A stretch of DNA of 64,000 bases from Favolaschia claudopus. Its lineage: Eukaryota; Basidiomycota; Agaricomycetes; Agaricales; Mycenaceae. The notes under the pieces were generated by a model. The model did not search any database and was not told the DNA's origin. It worked only from the letters and a program-made list of their open reading frames with translations. The stretch covers positions 1,550,001-1,614,000 of the forward strand of contig JAWWNJ010000031.1 in NCBI GenBank assembly GCA_037176885.1, in the 5' to 3' direction. This document shows, piece after piece, positions 1 through 11,148 of the stretch. How positions within the stretch are numbered: position 1 is the first letter of the stretch; each line of letters starts with the position of its first letter. Position numbers and translations under genes: made by a program.

Positions 1-3000
1 AGTACCCGTACCAGTGTTCAGTAACCCCATATCAATCTTCCCGGTACGCGGATCCATGGCACTAGTACGGATGGCCTCACGCATGAGACGGCCAGCTTCG
101 CGCACGTCAGCGAGCTCAACGAATTCGCCGAGCCGCATCCGTGCGTGCGCTTCAGACAACCGAATCAGACTTTCGAGTTGTCGAGTAGTCGCGGTGATCC
201 GTTTCTCCGACGCGCCTGCATCCGAGCCCATGTTGCGCATCTCGACGTAGGCGCGCACAAGCTCGTCACCTGCAGCTTCCGTGATGACAGGGTGGACGCG
301 TGCCCGCGCGTACGAGATATAGGCGGACAGTTCGGAGAGGGGCTACACATTTGGAAAATCGGTCAGCCGAGAAATCGGATCGTCCGCCAGGGGCAGTCTT
401 ACCAGAAGTTCTAAACCACCAGCACGTTCCGGTGTATCTTCGAGATACAGCCCCACCAGATGTTGAGCAAGACGTCGGTCAAGCGTCTCGTCTACCTGAT
501 CTAGCACCAGGTATAGCAAGTCGAACCGCGAAATGAGTGTCGGCGGAAGGTCGATGTTTTTTGTGATAGGTTGATCGGGGTCGTATTTAGAACCTACAGG
601 GTTCGCGGCGGCCAGAATTGAGGTACGGGCGTTAAGCGTTGTTATGATGCCCGCTTTTGCGATAGACACGGTTTGTTGTTCCTAGACGAAGCAAAGTCAA
701 TGAGCTGCGATAACGAGATATGGCTCCAGTCGCACCATCACTTCATGAAGCACACTGCGGGTGGCATCAGACATTTTGTCGAATTCGTCTATGCAGCAAA
801 CACCCCCGTCACTTAGGACCAGAGCACCACTGCAAGATAAACACAACATCAGCGCTGCGTAAATCGAATGCAGTTCAAGTTCAACCTTTCTAAAACGAGC
901 TGCTTCGAGTCGGGATCGCGAGTCACGTACGCGGTGAGACCGACGGCGGAGGAGCCTTTGCCCGATGTATATACTCCTCTTGGCGCAATTTGGTGAACAT
1001 ACTAGGCGAAACAGAAAGGAAAAAATCAGAATCGAAAACAAATAGAATGCATGGAAACCGACCTTCAAGAGCTGAGATTTACTTGTGCCAGGGTCACCCA
1101 CAAGAAGGACGTTGATGTCCCCTCGATATCTAGGACCGCCTCCGCCTCCGCCACGCTGAATACTTTTATTCGTGCCACCGAAAAGCTGGAGAAGAATGCC
1201 CTTCTTCACATCATCCATTTCCCAGATACTAGGCCCCAAAGAACGAGACAGAAGGTCGTATATGTCGGGGCGCTGGCTCAGCTGTCTGAGTTTATTCTCG
1301 AGCTCCGCACTCCGAAGTCGTTGTCCATCGCCGTCGAAGCCATTCAAAGCGCCTTCCACGTCACCCATTCCGCCGATGCCAGGCATTCGATCACTCGAGC
1401 CTCGCGTGCTTTTATCAAAAGCAAGAGCGCCATCCCGCCCGTCAGCACCACCTACCAATTTGACGTGTACGACGTCTAGATAGGTCTTGAAAAGACTTTT
1501 CAGCGTCCGTTGCCGCGGGTTCACGCGGACAGGGATGCTACGGAAGATGCCTGTGACCACAAGCCGGTCACCAGGCTTCGAGACATCGACGAGCTCGTCG
1601 TACACACTCAAGCTGACGGTATGAGGTGTCTGACCATCGGGAACGACGTCGGGAGTTTCTTGAAGCCGGATGACTTGACGGTCGGCAAACATACAGCGAT
1701 TGTGGATGAGGGAAAGGGTGCCTACCGCGGCACATACATCTCGTTCACATACAGTGGGTTCGGCGATCTTGCCTCGGTCGATCTGAACCTGAGTGGTATG
1801 CAAGCAGTTGAGACACCGGAAAAAAGCGTATTTCATGTCTGGAATGATTGGCGTTGAACGAATGACCAAGCCATTGATAGCAACGAGCTTGTCGGTGTCT
1901 GCAGGGTATGAGATTGGCGGATGAGGCGGGTAAGAAAAGTCAAAAAAAGATGCCCACCTGTAGGATTGAGATCCCGCATATTGACAGATTGCAAACCAAA
2001 TGGTCGAACTTTGTATGCCTTGTTTCTGATTTCTTCGATCTCCTCGTCACCTCGTCGGCCCTGCATGCCGTCGAGTCCTTCCCTCTGGTCCATCTCAGCC
2101 ACCTCAAGCATCATGTCCAGCAGGGTCTGATCCATTACAGGAACAACCTCTTGCGGATATCGTATAAGCTGCGCGTGTAGATTTTTCGAGGGACCGTACG
2201 CAAGGAGGTTTACGATATCCAGATTGAGGTTAGTTTCTCCAGTTTGTCTCATCTGTCGCAAGTATGTTTCGTACAGGACTATCTCTCCGTCAGCTGGGTT
2301 GGTAAAGGGTTTGGTGGCGATATTTAGGGACTGGTTGTGACGTTGGCGATACTTAGGTTTGAATCCCTTGAGGAAGTCGCGGAATAGCTTCATAGTCTCG
2401 TTAAGATTGACGGTGGTTCCCCATATCGCGCGAATTTCATCTGGGGAATCGGATGTGACATTGGGAGCTGTGAGCGTTGGACCAGAACCGGCCGATCCCA
2501 TGGTCGAAGATGGCGGCCGTCCAGCATTGTCGTTCCCTCGTGCACGACGCGCTGCCGAAGTCGGAGTAACAGAGAAAGAGGAATGGATATCCCCGCGTAG
2601 ATGACGGGGGGTAGCAGCAGGTTTCACGGGGCTCCTGACATGGGTGTTAGTAACTGGAGTGCGTCGCTGCATCGGGTAGACTCACGAAGGAAAATCAAGA
2701 GGATCAGAGTCAAGTGGGGCACCCGAGTTCAAATTGGCGCGTCCACGAGCGCTTTTTGCCGGAGAAGAGCTGGGGAAGGCCATGGGAGACGAGCTTCCTG
2801 CTGGATACATTGTCAAAGAAGGGAACGGCGCGCCTGACCACCAACTCACGATTAAACAGAGGCTTCCTTCTGGGAGTGCTCATTCCAAGAGCCCTCTTAG
2901 CCATATAACCCTGGAGAGGTGTGTCCATGGGACCATCGTCGGATGCCAAAGGACGTGCAGGGGTACCCGCCACGGACGGAGAGCCAGCGAGAAAAAGAGG

Positions 3001-3093
3001 GTTCCTTGGGGGTGCGTCTGGCATAGTTTGACCACCCTCTTCCATTTCAACATCATCTGAGGCAGGGAAATCGAGTGCCGGTGGCGAGGACAT
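1..3093 (-). CDS. MCM4: MCM4, replicative helicase subunit (C-terminus beyond window)
   Basis: Subunit of the hexameric MCM2-7 DNA helicase, which unwinds origins and moves with the replication fork in the nucleus. The ATG is at 3093. The N-terminus is Pro/Ser-rich with S/T-P sites, as expected for this subunit's regulatory tail. An MCM N-terminal domain follows, with a zinc finger near 1760-1830 (CLNC and CERDVC, i.e. CX2C and CX4C). The AAA+ core shows Walker [10 protein letters not shown] near 1075-1100, Walker B IDEFDKM near 770-800 and the arginine finger SRFDL near 515-540. The phrases VNMRDLNPT and [13 protein letters not shown] match MCM4 rather than other MCMs. Several short introns separate these blocks. 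The reading continues through the C-terminal lid region to the window edge, so the stop is not seen. It is divergent from the SQ-repeat gene, with about 100 bp between the start codons. Confidence 0.95.
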
Positions 3094-3192
3094 GGTGGAT
3101 AGAGGTCAAGAGAATTTGTCGCGTACCGTCACAGCAGTCACAGCGTGTCTGTGACGAAGCCGAAGAACACGCTCGCCCACAACTCCTCAGAA

Positions 3193-4609
3193 ATGCCTAT
3201 TGGAGAGGCACCGATCACCTCATACTTCTCCCGAGCTCCTTCAAAAAAGTATCATAAAAATACAGGCTCAGCTTTCAAACGGAAACGAGTGGAGGAGGAC
3301 TCAGACGACGAAGTTCAAGCGGCGAAGAAGCAGGTGGTATTGCCTTTCTCCAAAGCTACCGGAAGCAAATCAGCTCAGTCTACGTCGCACACTGGGCCCT
3401 CCATTAAACGAGACCCGCACACTCCGCGTCGCTTGAACCGTACACCGTCTCACACCGTTCCAATTGCCTCCTCGTCGTTGTCTTCTCCGATTATAGACCT
3501 TACCTCTCCCCCTCCAAAACGACACAGGCCCGCTACTAGGAAAAGCAAATCTGTAGCGTTTGCCAGCCCACCATTGGAGCCTGCGGATGAGACCGCAGGA
3601 GACGACGTCCTCTTTGTTGAGCCATTCAAAAACCCCAAAACCCCCGGTCTCCTCTCTGCTTTGTCGCAGCCAGAGTCTGTCGAGGATAACGTTCCTTCCT
3701 CTCAATCCCAGCACCTCACTCTTTCGCAGCCATCGCAGGGCAGGGACGAGCCTTCGACTGTCGAATTCGTGCCTTCATCTCAGTCTCAGTACTTGCTGCC
3801 CCGTCTGGCAACGATTTCACGCTCTGCTGAAGAGGATGACCATTCCATCGTTCCGTCCTCCCAGTCGCAGTGGCTAGTTCCAATTCATCCAGATATAGGG
3901 ACTGATGACGAGGACGTTGTTGTGCAGTCCTCCCAGTCTCAGTCGCAATGGTTATGTCCGAATCAAGCGGAGGAGCCAGGACCAGTCGAAGAGGATGAGC
4001 GCACCAGGGAAGGGCAAGACGAGCGTTCCGCAGATCTCTTGGCCTACGACCAAGTCATACCTAGCTCGCAGAGCGATTCGGACACCGAGTTGGCTCCAAA
4101 GACTGCGTATAGATCGCCGAATCGAGCTCGGTATGGGGTCCGTATTGATTACTTCCTAAATACTTACGTTCCACAGGAGAAAGACAGGCACATCCTCCCA
4201 ACCCGAAAGGGATGTATCGCAAACCCCTGCTGAAGATCTGCACATCGACCTCGCAGATATTTTCGAAAGTCCCGTACCTGAAACGGGCGTTCCGCCTCGC
4301 GAAGAGCAACAGAATTCATCAGCAACAGAGTCCGACGATGAGTTTCCGTTAATGCTACCTCAACCATCGAAACCCGCACGGCGCTCCTCTCCACCGGCTG
4401 AAGTGCGTTCCTCTCAAGATGACCTCGCCGGAGGTCGTACCCTCCCGGATATAGAAGGCAGCATTGAGAGCTCACAGCCTGAGGGGTCCTTGCCCAGTGC
4501 AATGAAGGACTTTTACGACATGTTAGGGAGCTCACAAGGCAGCTACCCTTCGAGTTTCCCTCAATCTCTTCGCGGAGGATGGAGCCGTGATCCAACACAG
4601 GTAGAATAA
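3193..4609 (+). CDS. SQ-rich repeat protein with N-terminal PCNA-box-like motif
   Basis: Not assigned to a known family. Two exons (3193-4130 and 4177-4609) encode 456 residues. The first ATG is at 3193; the open frame extends upstream without another ATG. The N-terminus reads MPIGEAPITSYFSR followed by a basic stretch, which resembles a PCNA-interacting (PIP) box with Glu in place of Gln (E-A-P-I-T-S-Y-F). A repeat VPSSQSQxLxP occurs at codons starting 3691, 3769, 3850 and 3922 with a degenerate copy near 4060, so the spacing is 24-27 residues. More SSQ motifs follow in exon 2 (SSQDD, SSQPEG, SSQGS). This makes an SQ cluster typical of ATM/ATR checkpoint-kinase substrates. The rest is low-complexity, acidic and Ser/Pro-rich with basic KRKR and KRHR patches that could be nuclear signals. 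Sharing a promoter with MCM4 fits a replication or checkpoint role, but that is inference. Confidence 0.8.
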
Positions 4610-4771
4610 TATTCACGTCGCTAATTGTCTATTCGGAGCAAAATATAAATCGACGCGTTGATCGATTCAACTTGTCACGGGGTCGTGTTAAGCTCGCGCC
4701 TCAACTCCGAGTCCGACGCGAACATGTAATTCTAATCTTTCTTATCGTCGACCACTGCCAGCGAACTCCTA

Positions 4772-6160
4772 ATGCCCGGCCGCCTCGAACACAAAGTACT
4801 ATCACTCGTTGCCTCAAATCCACTGTTAATCATGTCTCGTAGGTTGCTTTGATCACTGGCGCTGGATCGTGAGTACCATTCATGCCCGCACGCGACAATG
4901 AACCTTGAATATGCCCGCGATATGAAGAGGTATCGGACTAGAATCCTCGATCTTGTTCGCGCAGGAAGGCGCGAATGTATTGCTCGTTGATATCAACCTC
5001 GAGGGAGCTGAGAAGGGCGCTGCCATCATCGAGAAACGATTCCCGAAAGTGAAAGCTGTGGCGACCAAGGCCGACGTCGGGAAGGAAGAGGATATCAAGG
5101 CGGCGGTCGATCTCGCCGTGAAAACTTTCGGACGACTGGATGTTATGGTGAGGGGCTCAGGCAATGCGATTTCAAATTATCATTCAGCCGACTATTATAC
5201 GCTATAGTTCAACAATGCGGGTAGGCAATTCACACAAATCTCTCAACTCTTCCAATATAATATGGCTCTGTTATACAGGAATAATGCATCCTGCGGATGA
5301 CAATGCTTTGAATACCGAAGAGCGCATCTGGGATCTTACCATGACCATTAACCTCAAAGGTGTCTGGTGGGGGTGCAAGTATGCGATCTTGGCGATGCGA
5401 AATAACCACACGGACGAATCCAAAGGCTTGCACACCGGGGGAAGCATAATAAATACTGCGAGCTTTGTCGCGCTAATGGGAGCCGCAACTCCGCAATTAG
5501 CTTGTCTGTCTTTGCCAAAAGTCAATTTTGTGTGCTGGACTAACGGTGTTGCGCTTCAGATACTGCCTCCAAAGTATTCACTGTGACTCTTCTATTCCTC
5601 CCCTCTAAACGTTTGGTAGGGTGGCGTTCTCGCGATGACTCGGGAGTTGGCTATGGTACACGCCAAAGAAGGCATTCGTATCAACTCTCTTTGCCCGTAA
5701 GAGCCTGTCCCGAGCTAATGCTATCGTTTCTGAATTTCATTTCGTACAGCGGCCCACTGAAAACGCGTAAGAACGCACCAAACCGTCTTTAATTACTTAT
5801 TCGCTCCCAGCGCTTTTGATGGACTTCCTCAACACTCCCGAAAAGCGCGACCGGCGCATGATTCATCTTCCTATGGGTCGTTTCGGGGAGGCAGTGGAAT
5901 TGGCTAAAGCGGCGCTCTTCCGTGAGTCTGTCATGAAAGGATCTGACAGTTAGGCTCATACTTTCAATCGTAGTCGCGAGCGATGACAGCAGTTATATGA
6001 CAGTGAGTTAGCTCGATGTTCCTGCCGGGCGAGTAGCTGCTGATGATGGGCCTGATGAATCTAGGGAACAGACTTCAAGGTCGACGGAGGTCTTTCCTCC
6101 GCCTACGTTACGGCATTGGGAGAGCCGGTTTTGCCACCTCCTACCAGTCTGATTGGATGA
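4772..6160 (+). CDS. Short-chain dehydrogenase/reductase (SDR), 11 exons
   Basis: Classical SDR oxidoreductase, NAD(P)-dependent, substrate unknown. The spliced product is 283 residues, normal for the family. It shows the cofactor motif ITGAGSGIG, the NNAG motif (split across a 13-nt exon), the catalytic Ser in GGSIINTAS, the catalytic YTASK, and the PG-plus-C-terminal region ending FKVDGGLSSAYVT. Exons inferred: 4772-4795, 4843-4868, 4928-5147, 5208-5220, 5279-5503, 5560-5573, 5620-5696, 5750-5766, 5811-5921, 5974-6002 and 6065-6160. The total is exactly 284 codons. Ten introns in 852 coding bases, with three exons of 13, 14 and 17 nt, is an extreme density. It ends about 90 bp from the stop of the convergent Mpo1-like gene. 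It could be an oxoacyl-reductase-like or secondary-metabolism SDR; nothing in the neighbourhood identifies the substrate. Confidence 0.85.
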
Positions 6161-6246
6161 ATGTACAATTGAACGATTCTCGAATAGAATCCCACAAATC
6201 GAACTCGTTAGGCAGAAGAACTATTACATGATAGGACAGAAAGAAA

Positions 6247-7065
6247 TCAGTTTTCCTTCGCAGCAGCAGCGCGTTTCTTGTCGCCTTGCGCTTTTCGGAT
6301 CTTGGTTATTTCCTTTCCGATTTCGTTGGTCAATTGCTTGTGCAACTCAGGTCGGTAGCCGAGAGCAAAGAGGATTTCCAGATGAACGAAGAACGGGGCG
6401 AGAACCACAGCTAAGCAGGCCGATATTGAGGAAGTGTTGGGATGAGGGCTGAAGAGGGATAGACACACCTCCAATGAGATTATCGAGGAGAGCGGGCGCG
6501 CGTTTTTCGGCCACACCATGGCCAAGGAATTGCGCGACCCAAGACACGGCGTGCAGAAACACGGCTTGCTGCACATGGCCCGCGGTGTGCGAGTACGCTG
6601 TCGCGGTAAGGAGTGACAAGACGAGCTGAGGCGTATACAGCAACTACATGATATGTTGAATTTTTTGGCCGTGGATCGAGACACAACATCAACGCACGGC
6701 CGCAAAAGGTTCCAGAGCAAAATAGTAGGCGAGATAGATCGCAGCATGAATGGCCGAATAGTTTAACTCAAAGGCAAGATAATCGGAGAACCGGTGCTGA
6801 ATAGGCGGAAAGAAGGACGGGACCGGAATTTGCGACGCCATGACTTGGAATGACCTAAGAGGTAGCGAGTTAAACTCAATCGGATGCGTAGTAATGGAAG
6901 GCTAATACCCTGTGTGTGTATGAGCAGTTGAGCACTGAAAATGAGTGGGAGAGACGCACATAGCAGCAACGGAACACAGATGATATGGATGATGACATTA
7001 ATGCGGTTGGAGTGGTATGCACCATAGAAGGTGAGCTGGTGCTGGACGTCGAATAACTTGGACAT
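6247..7065 (-). CDS. MPO1: Mpo1-like (DUF962/YGL010w family) membrane protein
   Basis: Member of the DUF962 family. The yeast member Mpo1 is an ER dioxygenase in alpha-oxidation of 2-hydroxy fatty acids during phytosphingosine breakdown. The ATG at 7065 gives MSKLFDVQHQLTFYGAYH, the usual start of the family; in-frame sequence further upstream has no ATG. The conserved His-bearing stretch YHSNRINVIIHIICVP is present, as is the second block SHTAGHVQQAVFLHAVSW. The C-terminal block VHLEILFALGYRPEL is followed by a Lys/Ala-rich tail. Hydrophobic segments alternate as expected for a multi-pass ER protein. At least three introns are needed to join these blocks; the first donor follows the LLIHTQ codons near 6910. 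It is convergent with the SDR gene and divergent from SEC22. Confidence 0.85.
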
Positions 7066-7551
7066 GGGAGGCGACAGAGAAAGTGCGGGCGGGTTCAAGT
7101 TGGTGGCACTGGAAGAAGGAAAGAGAGGCTGATATAAGACCGGCAACTATCACAGATCTAGTCGTCTACGCATGGAGATGACACAGGAACAGCTGACCGT
7201 AGATCTAGCCCATGCTTTGCGTCAAGTTTTCGTCTCCGGCGTGTAATTCGCCAATTCAGAAGACGTCCACAGAAACGGAAAACTTACCACACCTCGGAAG
7301 CGCACAGAAGCTACTTAGCTATAGGATCCAGGCTAGATTGAGCTCGTATCTAGAAGAGCGACGCGAAGTTCGAGGCGGACGAATCTGTCTCTCGAGATTA
7401 TCGTTGAATTACTGAGTTGTGCCGTGCACAAGAAAGCCTACAAAATGGCCAGGCACCAGAATTTTCAAGTCTCCGAGAACGCGACGTGTCTTTGAGTTCG
7501 GCAAATCGGCCATCAGACTTCCGGCGAACTCCAGCCTTTCTCCAGACCGTC
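7066..7551. other. Intergenic, divergent promoter region (MPO1-like / SEC22)
   Basis: 486 bp between two start codons facing away from each other. It should hold both promoters and 5' UTRs. Short open frames occur but show no family resemblance and no codon pattern I trust. No repeat or RNA gene was seen. Confidence 0.6.
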
Positions 7552-8425
7552 ATGGTGCGCTCAACAATTATTGTACGAGCGTCAGATGCTCTTCCTCTGG
7601 CCGCAAGCGTCGACGACGAGCAGGTTCTAGCTCCTTTCTCGCCTCCAGCCAGCCAGCCAGCTTACTTCCCGGGTTCTTTCAGACAGAACAAGCTCTGCAA
7701 GAGCACAAACAACAGTCCAAACTCATTTTCCGTCGTATCAGCCCCAATTCAGAGCCTCGGTGCTCCATTGAAAGCGGCCAATACACTCTGCAGTTCGTTC
7801 AAGCACTTCTTGCGGCCGCCTCAATCACAACGCTCCTTTCAGTTACCTCATCGCAGACAATGTCGTGTTTCTGACAATCGCGGACAAGTCGTACCCGAGA
7901 AAACTAGCCTTCTCGTACCTTGACGAGTTGTCCAAAGAGTTTGCAACAACATATGGGCCCAAGGTTGAAACCGTTCGCAAGCCATACGCATTTGTCGGGT
8001 TCGGTGCGGATCGAGTAGTTGCTGTACAAGGTACTATGTGTTCTGACGGCTCTACAGACACTTTCATGTCGAAGACTGCTCGGCTTTACCGCGACACTAG
8101 AACTGCGACCGCTGCCAGTGGATCCGGTCTCGACAAACTAAATGACGACCTGCAAGATGTAACGCGAATAATGACCAAAAATATGGAAGAATTGTTATGG
8201 CGTGGTGATTCACTGGACCGTGCGTTTTTGTCCCCTCCAATTTATTCCCGTTGCTCATCGTATTCCGCAGGCATGTCGCACCTTTCGACATCTCTGCGGT
8301 CGGAATCAGAAAAGTATCGCAAAGCTGCTCGGAATATAAACCTCCACGCCATGCTACGACAATATGCCCCCATAGCCGCCATCGTTCTCGTATTCCTTAT
8401 CATACTGTACTGGAGGTTCTGGTGA
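7552..8425 (+). CDS. SEC22: SEC22, R-SNARE of ER-Golgi transport
   Basis: Vesicle SNARE acting between ER and Golgi. The ATG at 7552 starts MVRSTIIVRASDALPLAASV, the first strand of the longin domain. The rest of the longin domain is spliced from exons beginning at 7683 and about 7851; the join restores YTLHYLIADNVVFLTI. The SNARE motif lies near 8100-8220 (DKLNDDLQDVTRIMTKNME, with the central Arg in TRIM as expected for an R-SNARE). It is followed by a single C-terminal membrane anchor, APIAAIVLVFLIILYW, ending only three residues before the stop. Two more short introns lie near 8030-8065 and 8220-8272. The product is about 215 residues, normal for Sec22. Confidence 0.93.
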
Positions 8426-8580
8426 ACTAGCACTTTTGCATAATCTTTCATGTTGCTTTATTTTCTCTGTTACAATCGCGGGAGCTTTACGTACAACTCT
8501 ACTTCCCACTACCACTCACTCATCTGGTCGAAGCGCCGACTCTTTATTGCTAGTCAACTGCGTCGCTCACACTACTTGCA

Positions 8581-10900
8581 ATGTACAGGGCTCCGAGTCC
8601 TTCTGGTTACGGTGGTGCCGACCAGCAACGCATGCAGCAGGCGTACGCTGGGACGGTGGCGCCAAACCAAGTAACTTACACAACATCAACGGATGCAGAT
8701 GGACGAGTTATCTACCATCCTTTCAGGTGCATTCTTTGCAATCGGTCTCGTGCGCACGGCGCCAACCCGTAGTTGAATAGAGCCGTCGCCGCCAGTTATC
8801 AAACCCCGACAGGTGTGGTCAACGGAATACAATGGATACCTGCAGAAGCGACGAAAGTCCTCCCACCCGGTGCGCAACCCGCGAATGCGGTAGGTGCAAT
8901 TTCGACTCCCGTTATCCAGGACGATCGTTCAGATCGATGTCTCATTTTATATTCAGGAATTTGCAGCATCGTGGTCGCGAACACCTATCACCAAGGAAGA
9001 GCAAAAAGCGCTCAAAGAATGGTTTGTATCGAGTAAATCTATACGACGACTTCGTAAGCTAAGCTCCCTCTTAACAGGCAGCGCGACGAAGAAAAGCGAA
9101 GAAAAAAAGAAGAGAAGGAGGCCAGACGCCAACGTGAGAAGGAACAGCGACAGGACTCGGACAATGAGCTCAGGAAGGCTCGCGAACGCGACGCGCATGT
9201 TTTGGGGTCCATTGAACGACGTAGAAGTTCCAACCAGTTGAACCAAGGCGCCGTTCCGCAAAATTCTCTCGCATTCCCAGGCGCCGCCGCGACAGGTTCT
9301 GGGTATCCCGCATTTGCAGGTGGCGCCAGTGGGTACCAGCCCACGAACCCAGGCTATCCTTCCACTCCATACACCGCCGCATATAATGGCGCTTCTGGGG
9401 CTTCCCCATATGACCAGCGCGAACGCAAATATAGCACTGGGGTGTCTGATCTGGATCGTCAGTTCGGCGACATGGGTCTTGATCGCGGTGCAGAATACAG
9501 TGGGGAAAGGGAGCGGAAAACCAGTGGATTAGCTCGTCCAAGGACCTACCAGACGGACGCGGAGCGTGCTCGAAAGACCAGCAATAACTTTGGCGAGCGG
9601 CCTGGGTATCAGCCGGCTGGATACCCTGCTGCTTCGGGTTATCCTACTGCTGGGTATTCGGCGCAGGGGGCAAGCAATCCGTATCCGTCTGCATATTCCA
9701 ACCCCTCCCCAAGTATGCGTCCTGGGGAGGCTCCCCAAGCTCCCTACGCTTCTTCTGCGTATGCCAACGCCAACTATGCTGGTGTCCCCGGCGTCTCTCC
9801 AATGGCGCGGCCGACAACACCGTATGCTGGTCCTCAGCCTCAACAGGGTGTGTACCCTCCAGGACATGTCATGGAGGGTAAGCCTTTCCCTGGAGCGACA
9901 CCCACAATCCCAAATGCCATACCAGCCGGCTACCAGCCATTCCCTCAACAGGCGGGAATGCCTGATCCCAATACTGTCGACCAAGGGCAACTGGCTGCAC
10001 CGGATGGCTTCTCTCGTCCGATCAATGCTGCGCAAGCGTTTACTCCGTTCGATAAGATGAAAGTGCAAGATATGGATAGTATAGTGGATAATGCGCCGAG
10101 AATGCCAGCTGTCCTCCAACCCCACGATGTTTATATGTCTGATTGTAAGCGTCATACTCTTCTTTCCAACTGTCGAACCGACCGATTGACATTATCCAGG
10201 GAATCGTCTGATGTCAGACCTCTGTCTTGCTTGGACGGGCAGGCTTCCCGCACCCGGTCGCCCTCAGAAAAAAGCCAGCTTGGCCGCCGAGCTTATCGAC
10301 ATGTGGAATATTTCTTTCTTTTTCCCACGCGGAGTGGAGGTGGTTCTCTACAAGGGTCGGGAAAGGCGCACCCGGTCCCAGGTGCTGGTGTAGTCGACCT
10401 CCATCTCTATGAAGAAGACGATTCTTCTTCTTCCTCTTCCTCGTCTTCCGAGGACTCCGATTCCGACCCGGGCAAATATCCGCAGACAACATACATGTAT
10501 GGCCAACAGCCTTATGCACCAGGACAAAATCCCATGACACAGGTCATGGAGCAGCGGCAGCGTCGTCGGGAAATGCGAGCGGAGAAAAAACGGCGTCGTA
10601 AGGAGAAAAAGCTGCGCCGTAAAGAGCGGGCTCAGGCGAAGAGATATGCGCTTTATCTGACGTGCGTTCCCACTGGCGGACCCCCGCAGGCTGGCGCGGT
10701 TTCTGCAGGGATGCCTCCCCCTGTGGGGGGGAGGTATGGGGCTTGGAGCGGGAGCGATGCCTCCCACCGCCGCTATGGGCTATACTCAAATGAATTCCAT
10801 GGGGATGCCTGGAATGCAAGCGATGGGCGGTATGGGTGCGCCTGGCTACGGCGCTGTTACTGGTGGTATGCCCATGACGAACCACTCGGGTGGTTATTGA
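8581..10900 (+). CDS. Low-complexity Tyr/Pro/Gly-rich protein with apparent frame breaks
   Basis: No family recognised. The ATG at 8581 starts MYRAPSPSGYGGADQQ. Short exons then encode DGRVIYHPF and SYQTPTGVVNGIQWIPAEA blocks, a charged Arg/Lys/Glu coiled stretch (about 9085-9200), a long Tyr/Pro/Gly/Ala-rich disordered region (9250-10060), a folded-looking segment LAAELIDMWNISFFFPRGVE (10250-10345), a poly-Ser/acidic run (about 10425-10470), a very basic Arg/Lys run (10545-10650) and a Met/Gly-rich tail ending at TGA 10898-10900. The intron at 10145-10199 is clear. Two joins do not work cleanly. Near 10356-10393 the frame must shift by two bases, needing either a 38-nt intron or an indel. 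At the G7 run 10725-10731 one base too many separates MPPPVGG from MGLGAGAMPPT. It could be an intact gene with sequence errors, or one beginning to decay. Confidence 0.6.
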
Positions 10901-11148
10901 AATGTTCGCCGCTAACCTTTCTTTCTCATTTTTTGGTTTTGCCTTTTGGATTTCATTACCTACATGTCTTCTGACCCTACACACTAACCCAACATATAGC
11001 TTTCGATGCACGACACGAACCATGCTTTCGATCTGGATAACGCTGTACATATATAGTTTCTGCTGCTTGTGACACCTACCTCGTCTCGATCTTGAAAATG
11101 AATTTTCTGCGGTGTTTATTTTCACATTTATTTTTTTACACGGTGGTG

